From Homalodisca vitripennis (Eukaryota > Arthropoda > Insecta > Hemiptera > Cicadellidae): a stretch of DNA of 64,000 bases. Shown here piece by piece: positions 1 to 12,552 of this stretch (positions within the stretch are counted from its first letter, which is position 1; every line of letters begins with the position of its first letter). The DNA is taken from contig NC_060214.1 in NCBI RefSeq assembly GCF_021130785.1, positions 44,499,001 through 44,563,000 of the forward strand, read 5' to 3'. Under the pieces are notes generated by a model. The model saw only the letters and a list, made by a program, of their open reading frames with translations. It ran no database searches and was not told the origin of the DNA. A program made the translations under genes and the position numbers.

Positions 1-1100
1 TATACAAGAACATAATTATTATGTTATCTAAATTAATAGACAGTCTAATAAACATAAACACAAAAATAAACTATTAATACTATTAATTCTTAACTAAAAA
101 TCCACAACGGATTTAAACTTAGTTTTAATGCATTTTTTCACACATATTTTGAAATTCTTTTTAAGGGTAGTGATAGTAAACTGGGTTTCTACATGAAAGT
201 ATATACATTAGTAGAAGGAATCAAAAAATATCCTGATGGTTAGCAGTATTTTAATGTTTATGGATTGATCTAACAGGATATAAACTTGTATGACATTTTA
301 AATGGCAAAGATGTATGGCAATAATGATAATGTTAACTAATCAAGAATTATTAAACAAACCCTGTCAAGTTCGAATCCATATAATTAATAGAATAAGATT
401 TATTATGCAAATAGTTTGAATTTTGTCATTACATTGCAATAAAAATAACAGCTTCTCCTGGCATTTAAAAGTCTATGAATAGTTAAATTTTTGTAACATA
501 GATGGAACTATCTATAAAATGACTGGATATTTCTTTAATTATTAATTAATTTACATAAATAAAAAAGATATTCATTGACTAATTTGAAGTAATACAAATT
601 GTACTCGCTTTACACCACGAGTAAGAAAAAACTATAAATAACCTTTCCTTTAAAATTTTTTGTCAGGAATACTTATTACAAGTATAATCTTAGGCTACAT
701 CAATTAAAGTGTTAAAAATAACCTGGTATGGGAAAACACTTAGAGGCTTACAATATTAAGTCTAATAATTCTCATTATAAAAAATAAATTTTAAAAAAAA
801 TGGAACTGAATAAGTTTTTAACTTTATTAGACTGTGAATGTTTTTAAATTTGTATACTACAGTTCAAAATTTACAATTCTGAATTATCTTTTTACCATTT
901 TATGAAATGTTCTAAATTGGTGACAATATTAATATAATAAATTAGTATTAAAATCTTTACAGATTAATTTAGTATTCCAGAATAATTATATGAAATAATG
1001 TTTACCAGTTACGTGATACATTGCATTAATGCAGGGAATAAAATAAAACTATAAGAAAATAAGCTGAACTGTTTTACATATATAAAATATATTATATTAA

Positions 1101-1103
<3 letters not shown>

Positions 1104-1166
<63 letters not shown>
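1104..1166. repeat. (AT)n microsatellite
   Basis: An uninterrupted AT dinucleotide run of about 60 bp. The homologous place in the right arm (about 58790) lacks it, although the sequence on its 3' side (1180-1250) aligns well. The run therefore expanded after the arms separated. Confidence 0.95.
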
Positions 1167-1168
<2 letters not shown>

Positions 1169-2211
1169 CGGACTAAAAGAGAACTGAGTTGAGTTGGTGT
1201 CTGTAACTGAGTAAACGAGTTAACCCGACTCCTGCAGATAAACTCCATCTACATAACTTACTTACAAGTAATATCACTAAATCTACAATTAATAATTTCT
1301 AGAATCTTTTTATATGTTATTTAGGCTATGCAGGTTTTAGTAAATATTTGAATTATAGCGATGGAATTTGATATTTTACAGGTGATGTTTCTATATTAAA
1401 AATATTTAGATGATATATTAAACACAAAATCTATTATGAACGAACAAGCCCTATTTCTGGACTTATTGTTTAAAGTGTCAATTAATATGCCAGATTCTAA
1501 CACTGTTTATTAGATATTACTTACGACTTTGTAAATATATTTTACGTTTTAAACTACAGTTAGGTTCGAATTCCTCATTGCTGGAAAAAAGTCCAAATGT
1601 AATATAAACTTTATTTAATTTTCATATTACATTTTAAACAACAGCTTTGTTTTTAAAATAAGATTATTAATGATAAATGCTATACGCTATGTAAAAGAGT
1701 AGTTTTCCTTTGCTGGTATTACGTAAATATAATGATTACTTTTAACTTGAACGGTTTGTTAAATAATTTATAATCAAATAGAAGAAGGGAAAATACAAGT
1801 ATTTCTGTCTATGTTATTCACACAAAAAACTGTATATAAATTAAATGTAGAACCCATTATTCCTAGTGGATGAAAATGGATTCATTCGAACTAACGTGAT
1901 GTTATAAATTGTCGTCAAAGCACACCATTTGGCATTTTAAAATCTGCTATTTAGCTCAGTTAAACCTATTTAAATCCTCTAACTGAGTGGTACACGTTTA
2001 CAGCGTAACAGTTGTATTTTTTATTTATGACCTATAAACTACGTTCAAAATTGTAAAATTTATCTAAAAACCATCAATAATACTAAGCTAATTTGAATAT
2101 AATAAAAATGCTGTAAGTAAATTAAAAGTTTACATTAATTTTATTTCATTTTTACATTTATTATATTTTGTTACCAAATGGGATAACATTATATTGTTTA
2201 ACTGCTTACCA

Positions 2212-2605
2212 GGGTTCAAAATGCAGCTTTCATGCAAATTTAAAAAATACCTACATTGGGTGTAGACTTGATAACATTTGTAATCAACATTTAAAATCAT
2301 TTTACTTTAAACCGGGCAAATACAATTTCTATTTAAAGACATTCACTCACATTTACATACACAGCCATAGCTCCTATTCCCTCCCTTAGTTTAAATTTTT
2401 GTACAGTAAGGCATTAATTTTCAGGCACCAAAGTTTCGAAACACACCAAACAGTTTTAAAAGGGTTCAAATTAATTTTTTATGCAAATTTTAAGACTCCT
2501 ACATTGAGTGCAGATCCGATGAAACGTGTAATCAATTATTTAAAAGCAATTGACTTTACAATGAGTCAATATAAATTTACCATTCATAGATTTAAGTTTA
2601 CATAA
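2212..2605. repeat. Tandem duplication, about 250-bp period
   Basis: Two diverged copies start at a shared gggttcaaa near 2212 and 2462, each followed by similar text about 20-150 bp further on. The same two-unit arrangement is present in reverse orientation in the right arm (starts near 57703 and 57453). The tandem duplication is therefore older than the inverted duplication. Short open frames across it are not conserved in frame and are not called as genes. Confidence 0.65.
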
Positions 2606-3896
2606 AACATACATCCAAACGTCCCCCAAACACATATAGTTGAAAAGGAAAAAGATTTATAAACATAAAATTAACATGTTCTTAGGCACACGAACCCGTA
2701 TCTTTCATTGTCGGTTGATGGTTACACAATAGAGAGGTGTGTCCATCAATTATGTTGTATGTGGCTCTATAGTATAATATACACTCGATGTTGTCATCAA
2801 CGTAGTCTTAAATAACCTTTATGCTCTCATCAACCGTATTGTTTAAAAACTACTTTGCTATTATTAATTTGTTTCTTTTGATAAAAGCATTTTATATACA
2901 TGTAAAAGAATTAAACACAAGGATAATAAACATAATTTAAAATTGTAAATTAAAAACAATATAAAAAAAAACTTTATGGCAAATGAAATGTCTATATGAA
3001 GAATATTAGAATTCAATTGGCGTAAACTATATGCTTTTTAAGTCTATGAGATTAAGATAAATACTTTTGTAACCAAACAGTTTAACTTATTGAATCAATG
3101 TTTAAATTTTTGTCTGTGTCAAAGAATTTCACTTAGAGTAATACAATAATATGATAAATGTTTCAAAACAGGGAGCCTTTCAATGATTAAACCATTAGTT
3201 TTCATTTAGGATTCAAAAGATTTATCAAAATGTTTGTGATTGAAGCCCATAACATATAGGTATGATACTGACAGTTCTAAAACTCGAATTTTTACAGTTT
3301 AAAAAAAAACCATAAGGGCTTTGTTTTAAAACTCCAAACTAAATTCTACTCACATAAAGTGCCAATACATTTGAACCCTCTTTAAATTAATATTTAACAA
3401 TTTAAGAGACCAAGATGGGGGTTTTTTAGCTGCATTATAGGGCAGTAGGGCTTGGCCAAGAGGGAAGATCGAAATAAGAATCGAACTATATTAATTTCAG
3501 ATACAGTAATAAAGTCAATGTAAAATTTAGTTATATTAGTTGAATAATATAATCGTGAAAGCAATAAAATCAGACAAAGGGAATTTCACATTTGTAAATT
3601 TATTAGGATTAGGATTCTTGAGTGAGATGAAAATTAATCATCATGATATATTATTGATGTAATTTCAAATTTTCAGCATAACCGTAACTGTTGAACAGTT
3701 GGTACCTGTATAATTAAAACAATGAGCAATTGAAATTTATTTTCTCATATAAGGAGTGATATTTTTGTGTAAACATGGAATATTTCCAGATACATTTTTA
3801 TGATGTATATGTGATCCCTTCTTTAAGGCTGGTAATGGATATGGATTATCTCTGTATATATTTGTAAGTTATAAATACCAAGGTTAGTTTCGAAGT

Positions 3897-4859
3897 AAAA
3901 ACAGGGTGAGAATTGAAGAAAAAATATACGGAAACTTTTAAAACAGAGAGAGAGAAGTAAGGCAGGGAAGCATATTGTCACCTTTCCTTTTCAATATTAT
4001 AATGGATGAAATTATTCTAGAAGTACAAGGAAACATAGGAGCAGAAGAACTTAAGACGATAGCATATGCGGATGACATAGTGATATGGGAAAATAGGGAA
4101 GAAGAGTTAGAACGAGAGTTGAACAAATGGGCAAAATGGCGAAGAAATATGGTTTAGAGATAAACATAAAAAAATGTAAAGTAATGAAAGTAGAGAGAAG
4201 GGAAGGAAATAACAAAGACGTGTTAGTTGAAGGAAAAATACTTGAAAAGGTGAAGAATTTCTGTTATTTAGGAAGTATCATAACAGATAGAGGCACAATA
4301 AGAGAAGAGATAGGAAACAGAACATAGAAGAGTGGAAAGTTTTTCAATATGGTGAAGATGATTGTGTGGAGTTGGAACATTGGGAAAGAATCAAAAGAAT
4401 TGATGTATAAATCTTATTTCCAACCAATTTTATTATATGGAGCAGAGACGTGGACGTAGACTAAAAATGATTTAAGCAGATTGCAAGCTGCAGAAATGAG
4501 ATTTTTAAGAGGGATAGAGAAGACTACAAGAAGAGATAGATTAAGGAACGAAATAACCAGAGAAAGATTGAAGGTAGTTTCACTGACTGCAAGAGACAAT
4601 GGAAAGAAAGAAGAATACAGTGGATGGGGCATGTGAAGAGGATGGGAGATAATATAATGCCTAGAATAGCACTGGAGAAGGAGGAAAGAGTAAGAAGACC
4701 GAGAGGAAGATGGGAGGACCAAGTGTCGAAAGACATAGAGAGAAGGGGACTACAGAAAATGCAGGTGGAGGAAGAGGAGACCTGGAATGACAGACAAAAG
4801 TGGAGGAGGCTGTGTACGACGACCCGTGATAACGGAAACGTCAGATGATGATGATGATG
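3897..4859 (+). mobile_element. 5'-truncated RTE-like non-LTR retrotransposon
   Basis: A 963-bp fragment flanked by a perfect 11-bp target-site duplication, agtttcgaagt, at 3886-3896 and 4860-4870. It ends in a short gat/atg repeat, the kind of 3' end typical of RTE-type LINEs, rather than a poly(A) tail. The 5' part (endonuclease and N-terminal RT) is missing, as expected for incomplete reverse transcription. The insertion is present only in the left arm. Confidence 0.88.
3940..4848 (+). pseudogene. Reverse transcriptase C-terminal half (RTE-like), frameshifted
   Basis: The first frame (3975-4157) carries a QGS-like start, the palm motif SPFLFNIIMDE and the catalytic box AYADD with the two RT aspartates. 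The next block lies in another frame at 4127-4327 (KKCKVM, thumb region, CYLGSII). A third block at 4624-4848 carries the typical LINE C-terminus: GHVKRM, then RRPRGRWEDQV, then DRQKWRRLC. At least two frameshifts and an in-frame stop near 4324 separate the blocks, so the copy is dead. In a live element this protein copies element RNA into the chromosome at a nick made by its own endonuclease domain, which is absent here. Confidence 0.88.
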
Positions 4860-4870
4860 AGTTTCGAAGT

Positions 4871-7599
4871 GATCGTTAAAAATTAAATACAGAACTATTT
4901 TCTTGATAGAAACTTATTTTTAAAAAAACCATTCTGATTTAAAAAGGTATAGAACTGGTCATAAAACAACTGTGGGAAGCATAACTACTTACTCTGCTAC
5001 TATATATTTAGAGTTTAAAAGGGCTTTTGTATAATTGATATAAAAATTATAATAGGGAAGTTCAATAAACATTGGATTTTATTCCTCACTAAACACTAGT
5101 TTTTTTCCTTAAATTGGCTTATATATTTTTGCAAAGGTACAAAAAAAGTACTTAAAAATAATATTGTAATGCGTACTGTGTCAAAATTAGAGTATAGAAC
5201 AGCGCAAGAGAGAGAGGATTTAGATCCCTTATCAACAGTAATTTCTATTAAAAATTTGCTGTACCTTTATTAAATTCTTCTATATTTGCTTATACGGACG
5301 ACACAGTACTGGTATATTCCCATTTTAATGAATATATTTTCAGGGGAATGTTTAGCAGTGATTTAGAGACATTGTCCGAATGACTAATTAAAAAGCTGCT
5401 AATTAGTTCGACTAAGTTAAATTTATTCTGTTCTTTGATTACAAAAAATCCCTAAGTGATTGCAAAACGGCTTTTGAATGGCCGTTACTAAAACACTATT
5501 CAAGATAAGTAATCTATTTAAACGTCTAAACTGTTTTAAAAATCGAAAAGAAAAGAACAAAGTTATTTTTACACCTTATTCATTTCGCAGACATCTCCAT
5601 TTGTGAGCTCTTATCCATAGATCCTGCATATAATTTAGAATAATACTGGCATTAAGCTTGCCAGAAATACACGTATCGTTGCAGTAGACTGAAATAGTTA
5701 GATTATGGCTAGGATATAGCATTTATGTGCTACTTTAACACTGTATAATGCCAAACATATAGCATGGAATAGAGCTGGCATCGAACCAAAACACAGTTAT
5801 CTTTGCGGTAACATAAACAGTTACACTGTTGGTGGGAAATGTGGCATTGTGTTACACGTACAAATATGTAGTACAGAGTGAAACTGACATTTAACTAAAA
5901 TATCTAAATACCGTTGTGACAGTACAAACGTTTTCACCGTTTTTGGGAATATTTAATATATTTAATAATATATACAAGTTATATATTAACACAATATATA
6001 TATTTTAAAATATAATATATATTTTTTTACCGTTACACGTTCTATGGAAAACACACATCTTTTAATGTTATAAAACCACATACTTTATACTACAGATATA
6101 TTAAAATAACACACATAAGCTAACATTGCATTTTCCTTCTACAATATCAGTTTTGTAAGCTGTATTTGAACAGAAACACAATTGAAAAGCCAATGAAGAG
6201 TTAAAAATCAGAGGGGTGATAAAATAATAGCAATAATTTTAAGTTCAAGTAAAATTAGTGATGCAAATAAATTCTGTGAAATGTAATATGCTAATTATTG
6301 TGTAACATAAATGTCATATCAAGCTTTATATATAATTAAGGATGTGACTATTAGCTGATAAACTAATTATTATGCACCAGCATTTATGTATTTTTCAAAG
6401 TGTGACATTTACCAGTTGACAAATGTACATGTAAAATACAGATTACTTATTTTTTTTACTCACGAACATGCTTATTTATGTAACTTGAGCGAAGTAAAAT
6501 ATTACTTGACAATATTAAAACGAAAAAAACAAGCAAAATATTTCCACAACCTCAGTTACCAGAATAAATGCAGCATGTAATAAAACTTACCCATAGAAGT
6601 TACAGAAGTTAAAACAAGTAATATAATTTGTTAATCAATGCTTACTTAATATTTAAGTAATATTTAAAATTAAATTTATCCTAGCTTTTTTAATTTTCGT
6701 AATCATTGTAGTGCTTTTAATTTGTGATTATTACCACTTTATTCAAGTGGCCAAATAGAAAACTATTCTCTTCTTTGAATTTGAAATTATCGTTCCTTAA
6801 TTGGTAACAATATTGTTATATGTCAATTGTATGTCGTAACAAGTTTATTTATATAAAGTATACCAAAATTAGAAATATTTTTAATTATTGGGTAGGTTCA
6901 ACGTTAATCCTAGGTAAGCTTTGGATAGGCTGAACTTGCATGCAAAATTTAAAGTCCATAGACGTCATTCTCAAGATGTCTTATAGTCAGACATAAAGAA
7001 CAGGAATGTAATCTTTCCGGCAAGGCGAACAGAGATTGCGTATACAGAGTGATAGCCTTCAATGATATACAAAAAAATCTCGAGGTTATTAATTTATGCT
7101 CAATCATAAAACTCAATCCCGTTTATATAAATATTGAGGACGTATTATTGACTTGTTATGGAGGTAGTTATTTAGCGTTCAATGCCAAATTTGTTAGCAG
7201 CACCAAACGTTACGAGTCATCTGAACCATCAAAAACCATCTTCGGGATATTTATCTTGGGTATTCTCCCTGAATTAAGCGAGTCTTTACTTTAACAATCA
7301 CTTTGTTGAATTTATATACTAGTTTTATTTTCAATTTATTATACTAAAAGGTCTAAGAAAGAAAAGATTCAATCCAATTTATAAATGTTAATGATCTTCC
7401 CACGAATCAAACCCGTTACTTCTCAGTTCTATATAAGCTGCTTTAATCCTGCTGTGGAAGTTCTAGATCTAATATAATTATTTCCCATATTAATTTCAGA
7501 GCATTTTACAACATTCACTAAAGACACAAAATATTACGGAATTTCTTACCCTATCCAATGAGAAGGAGAATCAAGAATTAGGACAAATATTAAGCTTAA
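4871..7599. other. Non-coding left-arm DNA with conserved patches
   Basis: No gene is recognised. The patches 5640-5910, 6560-6620 and 6955-7055 align with the reverse complement of the right arm. The first is the longest well-conserved stretch of the outer arms. Open frames at 6386-6580 and 7049-7294 have no recognisable motifs. Confidence 0.6.
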
Positions 7600-7830
7600 T
7601 ATCCCCTTAAATGCTCTTATAAGAAGCAGAATATTAATGTGGCTGGGCCAGTTAATAGGAGAAAGGGGAGAATCTATCATTCAAAGACTGTGGAGAGATC
7701 ATAGGGAACGAGGAAAGAATAAAAGAAAGGATTAAATATGGAGATTAGGAAAGAGCAGAACTGACATAGATGAAAATATGTCTTAGAATGTTCCAAAATA
7801 TAAGTGTTTGGAGAATGAACTAAAGAGTAA
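7600..7830 (+). pseudogene. Possible LINE C-terminal fragment
   Basis: Translation gives a block resembling the C-terminus of RTE/CR1-type ORF2 proteins: MWLGQLIGERGE, then an RLWRDH segment, then a degenerate WRxxxxxxRT segment with stops between. The usual family pattern is WLGHxxRM, RxRGRPxxRW and DRxxWR. Only the first part is convincing and no target-site duplication was found. This could be a chance resemblance. Confidence 0.35.
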
Positions 7831-8630
7831 GTAAATCACCTAAAACTGTTTAGTATAGTTTAAGTTATTTACGTTTCTATTTCTATCTTCAATATCACGT
7901 GACGGGCAAATAAACTTATATTTATTCTTTAAATTATATATTTATGTTTATGAAAGAAACAATTTATATACGATCTAATATTCCCCGAAGTCGTTCGCTT
8001 TACATTTATTGCCTTACAAATTATGTATATCAAAACTTACCTAGGTCAATCTGGTACTGTATTTATAATAAAACTTTATTTGTAAGTGTAACTCACACAA
8101 TATGGAAAGTAACGATGGCCGTAATACTTTGGTCTGCGTTAGGAATAGGGCAGGTTCAAATCCTGTCTATGAGCGTAGTACTTTTTATCAGTAGCATCGG
8201 TACTGTATTGACTGTCTGTTTTGTTCTGTTTAAAAATGTATAAATGTATAAGGCTTAAAAGGGATTTGTTTAATTAAACAAGAACGTGTGATTAGAAGGA
8301 AATGCAACTAAGAGAAACTTTAAACGATTTTGAACGTGCTTTAAACATTATATTCTTTCTATCGAAATTGTACAACAAATTGTAACTGTGTCTATGTAAC
8401 ACAGTAAAAAGTATGTTTTATGTGTAAAGTCATACCACCAAGTAAAATACACCAAGAAGTTTCAGCTGCAAAGTAATCTTCTACTGAATGGCAACAGTAT
8501 TCCTACGTATTTCAGACAGAGAAAGAAAAATTATCAAAAATAAAGGGTTTTGTTAGTGTCAACAAAAGTACAGGCGAAGATTTCGGAAAACATATCTTTC
8601 CTCTCCTGCTGATCGTCTGCGATCATACAT

Positions 8631-8930
8631 TAGGGTGGGCTGAAAAAAAAACTAAATTTTCAAGTATCGAGTTCTAATAGGGCTCAAAAGTTGCGTATTC
8701 TGATCTGATTAAGAGAAAAATAATTAAAAAAATTATTATTTAAAATCTTTAGTTCGCGCAACGAGCTTAAAGTTTTGGTAAAAGTGTACTTTTTTGCTAT
8801 TTTCAAAAATATATTTTAAAAGGTCTTATGATGATTTTTTTTATTGTACTACCGTATATATATTACGTTTATAAGTCCATAACGCCAATAAAAAAATATT
8901 TAGATACTTTAAAAAAAACATATAAGGTTC
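8631..8930. repeat. Left terminal inverted repeat of the 3.4-kb transposon
   Basis: Matches the reverse complement of 11730-12025 almost throughout, with small differences in A-tract lengths and a few substitutions. Homology fades at about 8930. Confidence 0.9.
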
Positions 8931-9162
8931 TCAAAAAAATATCGTAATTATTAGAAAATTGTACGATAAATAACAATTTTTCTTCAAAGAGTAAAACATC
9001 ACAGATTTGCAGCTCTTCGCCCATTTTCACCAATGTTTTGGTGGAATGACCCAGAACTCACCACGGGGAGGTGGCTGTAACTCGATTTTCCACCCACACC
9101 ACTACCCAACCATCCAACCCAAATAGGGTGTGGTTTGAATGTATTTACATTATTTATATGTT

Positions 9163-11476
9163 CTACGCTTCCATAAGTTTACATACCTTAGAATGACGTC
9201 GAAGGTTTAAACTCTGATTTATGTCCAAATTTTGGCATGACAGACCTTGATAGCAATGTGGTTCTGATAAATCCATCTCTGTTATCTTGACCACACACTT
9301 TGTCCGAACGCTTTCTGTCACTAACTTAAACACACCTTTCCACGGCTTGCGTGTGTGGCAAGGAAAGTTCATGAACTCGAACTCTGGTAAAGTTTTGTTC
9401 CTCAAATAGGTTGATAATTGTTTCCGTTGTTAATTTCCTCATCATAGGAGGAGGAGAAACTTTGCATTTAGACCAATCAATGAGCTCACTGTAGTCCCTT
9501 AGCTTCAAACTTAAGAGTGGGTGTATGAAATATTCTTACAGCCGATTTGCTGTTATTTTCCACACTTCTTGCCTTCAAAACTCTTTCTGAAACCTAACTC
9601 TCTTATATGCAGTCTTTCGTCCAGTTATCATTGTTAACAGCATGTTTTCTGGGTGACAGAAAAAGGAGTTTCTTTCAATCACAGGATCGATAATTTTTTT
9701 TATTTCAGCTGACAATATCTCTGGTAGTTTTGGATTACTTTAAACACATGTTTTGGTTCCATACTTCTCGGAATGGTAGCGATTTATGTCGAAACCAGGA
9801 CTGGTGCATAGGTCTTCATTATGTAATGAACAAGAATCTTCAGTTAATTTGAAGGATTACTATCTGAAATGTACAAACGTAACACCCTATTAGCACAAGT
9901 CAACCAACGGGAATGACTTAGAGAGGCCCTGGATCTCTATTAGTCCAGATCTGGAGTACAATTGCCCGTTTGGATGGTTCTGACGATATCGAGAAGGTAC
10001 TGCTGATCTTTGCTTAGATCTTTTGTGTCAGTATCTATGATTTCAGATTCTACTTTTTCAAACTCCACAACAGGCATTTGTTGCAATCGGGAAGACGTTT
10101 TGCCAATAACTCCACTGAAAGTTGAAGGTCCTGTGGATTCTCCATCCAAGAACTGAAATAAGTGCCTATACGGTAGTTCATTAAAGTGAAGTAAACAGAT
10201 AAACACTGGAGTGGACGATTAATTTTCGCTTCAATATTTCGAATTACTCCGTTTTTCCAACCAGTATTGGTTGTTGTTCCATCACAACCAACAGCTTCTA
10301 ACCTCATCTAAATCAAAGGAATTATCTTCAAGGTACTTGAGAATGCTTTCTGCAATCCCTTGTCCAGTTTGAGCTGTCTGGGCTTACATGACCTATGTAT
10401 TGGCCTCCTGGTTCTCGTACAATAACTTATGTGTTCTTCTTTCTTGACCCTACGGCACATTTTTATTTCCAAGTTTATCCTGGAAAAAAGTATTGTCTTT
10501 TCTCCCATCAAAGTAGATTCCCTTTGTTTCTGTATTTTTCGAGGTCTTTTTCTTTAATAGCCTGTCTTGCCTTTTGTTTTTCTCTTCGAATTTTATTTTT
10601 GTCAATTACTAGTGAAGTATCTGACTCTAATACCATTCCAAGATCAAATAGCACACTCGATGCTATTGCTGCCGTTGCTCTGTCCAGATATGCCAAATCT
10701 GTCACTAACTAAAAAGCAGTTGATTGAAGACTGAGTCTCATTTGAGATGTATTGGAGGGAGTTGTCGGTGGATTAGGTTCAGTCGGATTTTCTTGCGAAG
10801 ATCTCCTATTTCCTTGGCTTCCTTTTCAAAACCATCATTCAAGTTTTCCCGCAGGCTCTCTGCTTGTTTCCTTTCTTCTTTCTTCAAGAGTTGATTTGTC
10901 ACTACCACCTTATCTAACAACCCCCAATGCATTGTCTTCCTATTAGTTCGCTGATCATGCAAGAACTTTCTCTCTATGATAGTATCTTTTCTGTTTATCA
11001 CAATTGCACTCCATTTTTAATGGGGCAGTCACAGGAACTTGTCTTTTTCCCACATGACAAGTGTAAATCATTTGACATTTACAAGCGACAATGTCAAAAA
11101 GTTTTGATTTGGATTCTGTAACAAATTTCTCTACTTTCTTCTGAAACGAGTTCTTTTTTTATGATCCCTATTATATGATTTTCTCAAGTTGTAATATGAA
11201 TCGTGGTAAGACCGAATCATTTGGACAACTCGTGTGTGAGATACAATTGGAATTGAGGCCTTGACATTAAATAGCTTCAATCTGAAAAGCAACATTCTCC
11301 GCAATGAGAGAAAAAGAAATGTTTTTCTCTGTTTCTGATTTTACTGACAACTGGTAACTTTCTTCGAAACAGCACAACAAAACATCCTCATATGTAGGAA
11401 GACTTACCCCATTGAGGCCTTTGGATAATCCGAAAATAGGACAACGGTGCCATTTGCCCGCCAATACACAGAACAC
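9163..11476 (-). pseudogene. Transposase-like protein of the 3.4-kb element, multiply frameshifted
   Basis: Reading the minus strand from 11476 downward, blocks occur in the expected order but in changing frames. First is GVSLPTYEDVLLCCFEE (about 11400). After a one-base shift comes ASIPIVSHTRVVQMIRSYHD (about 11250-11190). Then come a cysteine block FDIVACKC (about 11095), IERKFLHDQR (about 10970), and VGCDGTTTNTGWKNGVIR followed by a shifted block ending NELPYRHLFQFLDG (about 10290-10140). Near the C-terminus is an SELIDW segment, then a PHTQAVERCV segment (about 9480-9330). I know this motif order from an abundant but poorly named protein family in insects and cnidarians, consistent with a DDE-type transposase. 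Several frameshifts and a stop near 11130 make it non-functional. Confidence 0.75.
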
Positions 11477-11729
11477 ACAAACTTTCAGAACTAACCTGAT
11501 CGCACAGTAAAAGAACTAAATTCACTTGAAGCACAAACAAAGGTAGGTCAGGTAGGGAGGTTTCATGTCGCGACTTGCTTACGGCGCCAGATGCCTCAGA
11601 GGTTTTTCATGGTAGTGACTTGTTTTCTACTCCGTGCCTAACTTCCTGCTGCTCACCGCGTGAGTTATCAAACTACTAGATTATTTGTTTTAAGGAATTT
11701 GTTTAGAGATTTTTCGTTACATTGTGCAA

Positions 11730-12025
11730 ACTTTATATGTTAATTTAAAGTATCTAAATATTTTTATTGACGTTATGGACTTATAAACGTAGTATATATA
11801 TGGTAGTACAATAAAAAAAATCATCATAAGCGAGTTTAAAATATTTTTTCAAAGTAGCAAAAACAGTACATTTTTTAGAAAACTTTAAGCTCGATGCGCG
11901 AACTAAAGATTTTAAATAATATTTTTTTTTTTAATTATTTTTCTCTTAATCAGATCAGGAATACGCAACTTTTGAGCCCTATTAGAACTCGATACTCGAA
12001 AATTTAGTTTTTTCAGCCCACCCTA
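11730..12025. repeat. Right terminal inverted repeat of the 3.4-kb transposon
   Basis: Partner of 8631-8930. Visual identity is about 90%, so the copy has had time to diverge. This agrees with the heavily broken coding region. Confidence 0.9.
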
Positions 12026-12253
12026 TCATTACATGTAAACGTAGGTTGTACTCCAGAAGATAAGTCTGCGGATCAAACAAAGTTCTCGAAGCAATCGAGG
12101 TTATGAGGTATTGAGGTTTCTATTTGGATCAAGTATCTCCTTAACACGTGCATGAAGAAAACCTTATCCAGCAAGAAAATAGAAGATAAATTAGGGCGAT
12201 AGGGATGAGCTGGAACCAAATGGTCTTCTGTGGTGTCAACGGTTACGCCTTTA

Positions 12254-12552
12254 ATGCTGCTTAAAATTATATCCACTGTTACATGTATGTGGTTCTTTCT
12301 TATAATAGCTTGTGTAGAAGGAATGCAGCTCTGCGAAATGGGAATATATAAGAAGCACGATCCTCAGATATTCGTTTCCGTATCATGCGATGGAATGTTG
12401 AAATCATTAGCCCGTTTCAAAGAAGAAGACCATGGCACCGTCTGCGGAATCACAGTGAACAACATAAATGAAGTCAGGCTGGCTTGGGAGAATGTGGGAA
12501 CAATTTATAATCACCCGGTATACAGGTTAAGAAATAAACAGGGTCTCAAAGG
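12254..12552 (+). CDS. Candidate first coding exon of an unknown secreted protein
   Basis: I do not recognise this sequence. From the ATG at 12254 an open frame of about 99 codons runs to a near-perfect splice donor (GG followed by GTGAGT at 12553); the frame itself stops three bases later. The N-terminus looks like a signal peptide: a basic residue, a long hydrophobic run (TCMWFFLIIACVEG), then cysteine-containing hydrophilic sequence ending RLRNKQGLKG. Codon content is more balanced than in the surrounding AT-rich DNA. An upstream in-frame stop lies at 12206, so coding begins after that. I found no acceptor, partner exon or poly(A) signal nearby and no counterpart in the right arm (expected near 37300-37650). 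It lies 230 bp from the 3.4-kb transposon, so a transposon origin is also possible. Confidence 0.4.

Larger units (their letters stand above)
8631..12025 (-). mobile_element. Decayed DNA transposon with long terminal inverted repeats
   Basis: A 3.4-kb element bounded by inverted repeats of about 300 bp that begin TAGGGTGGGCTG at both ends. The flanks are near-identical: tcatacat on the left (8623-8630) and tcattacat on the right (12026-12034). This looks like an 8-9 bp target-site duplication with one indel. It lies only in the left arm. The interior codes, on the minus strand, for a broken protein of a widespread animal transposase-like family that I recognise by motif but cannot place in a superfamily. 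An 8-9 bp duplication with long repeats would fit a MULE- or hAT-like mechanism, but that is inference. Confidence 0.87.

Noticed and set aside
2168..2605. Open frames in the 250-bp tandem region with a similar frame at 57436-57699
   Set aside because: The aligned DNA is read in different frames on the two arms until a one-base gap, so protein similarity is a by-product of DNA homology.
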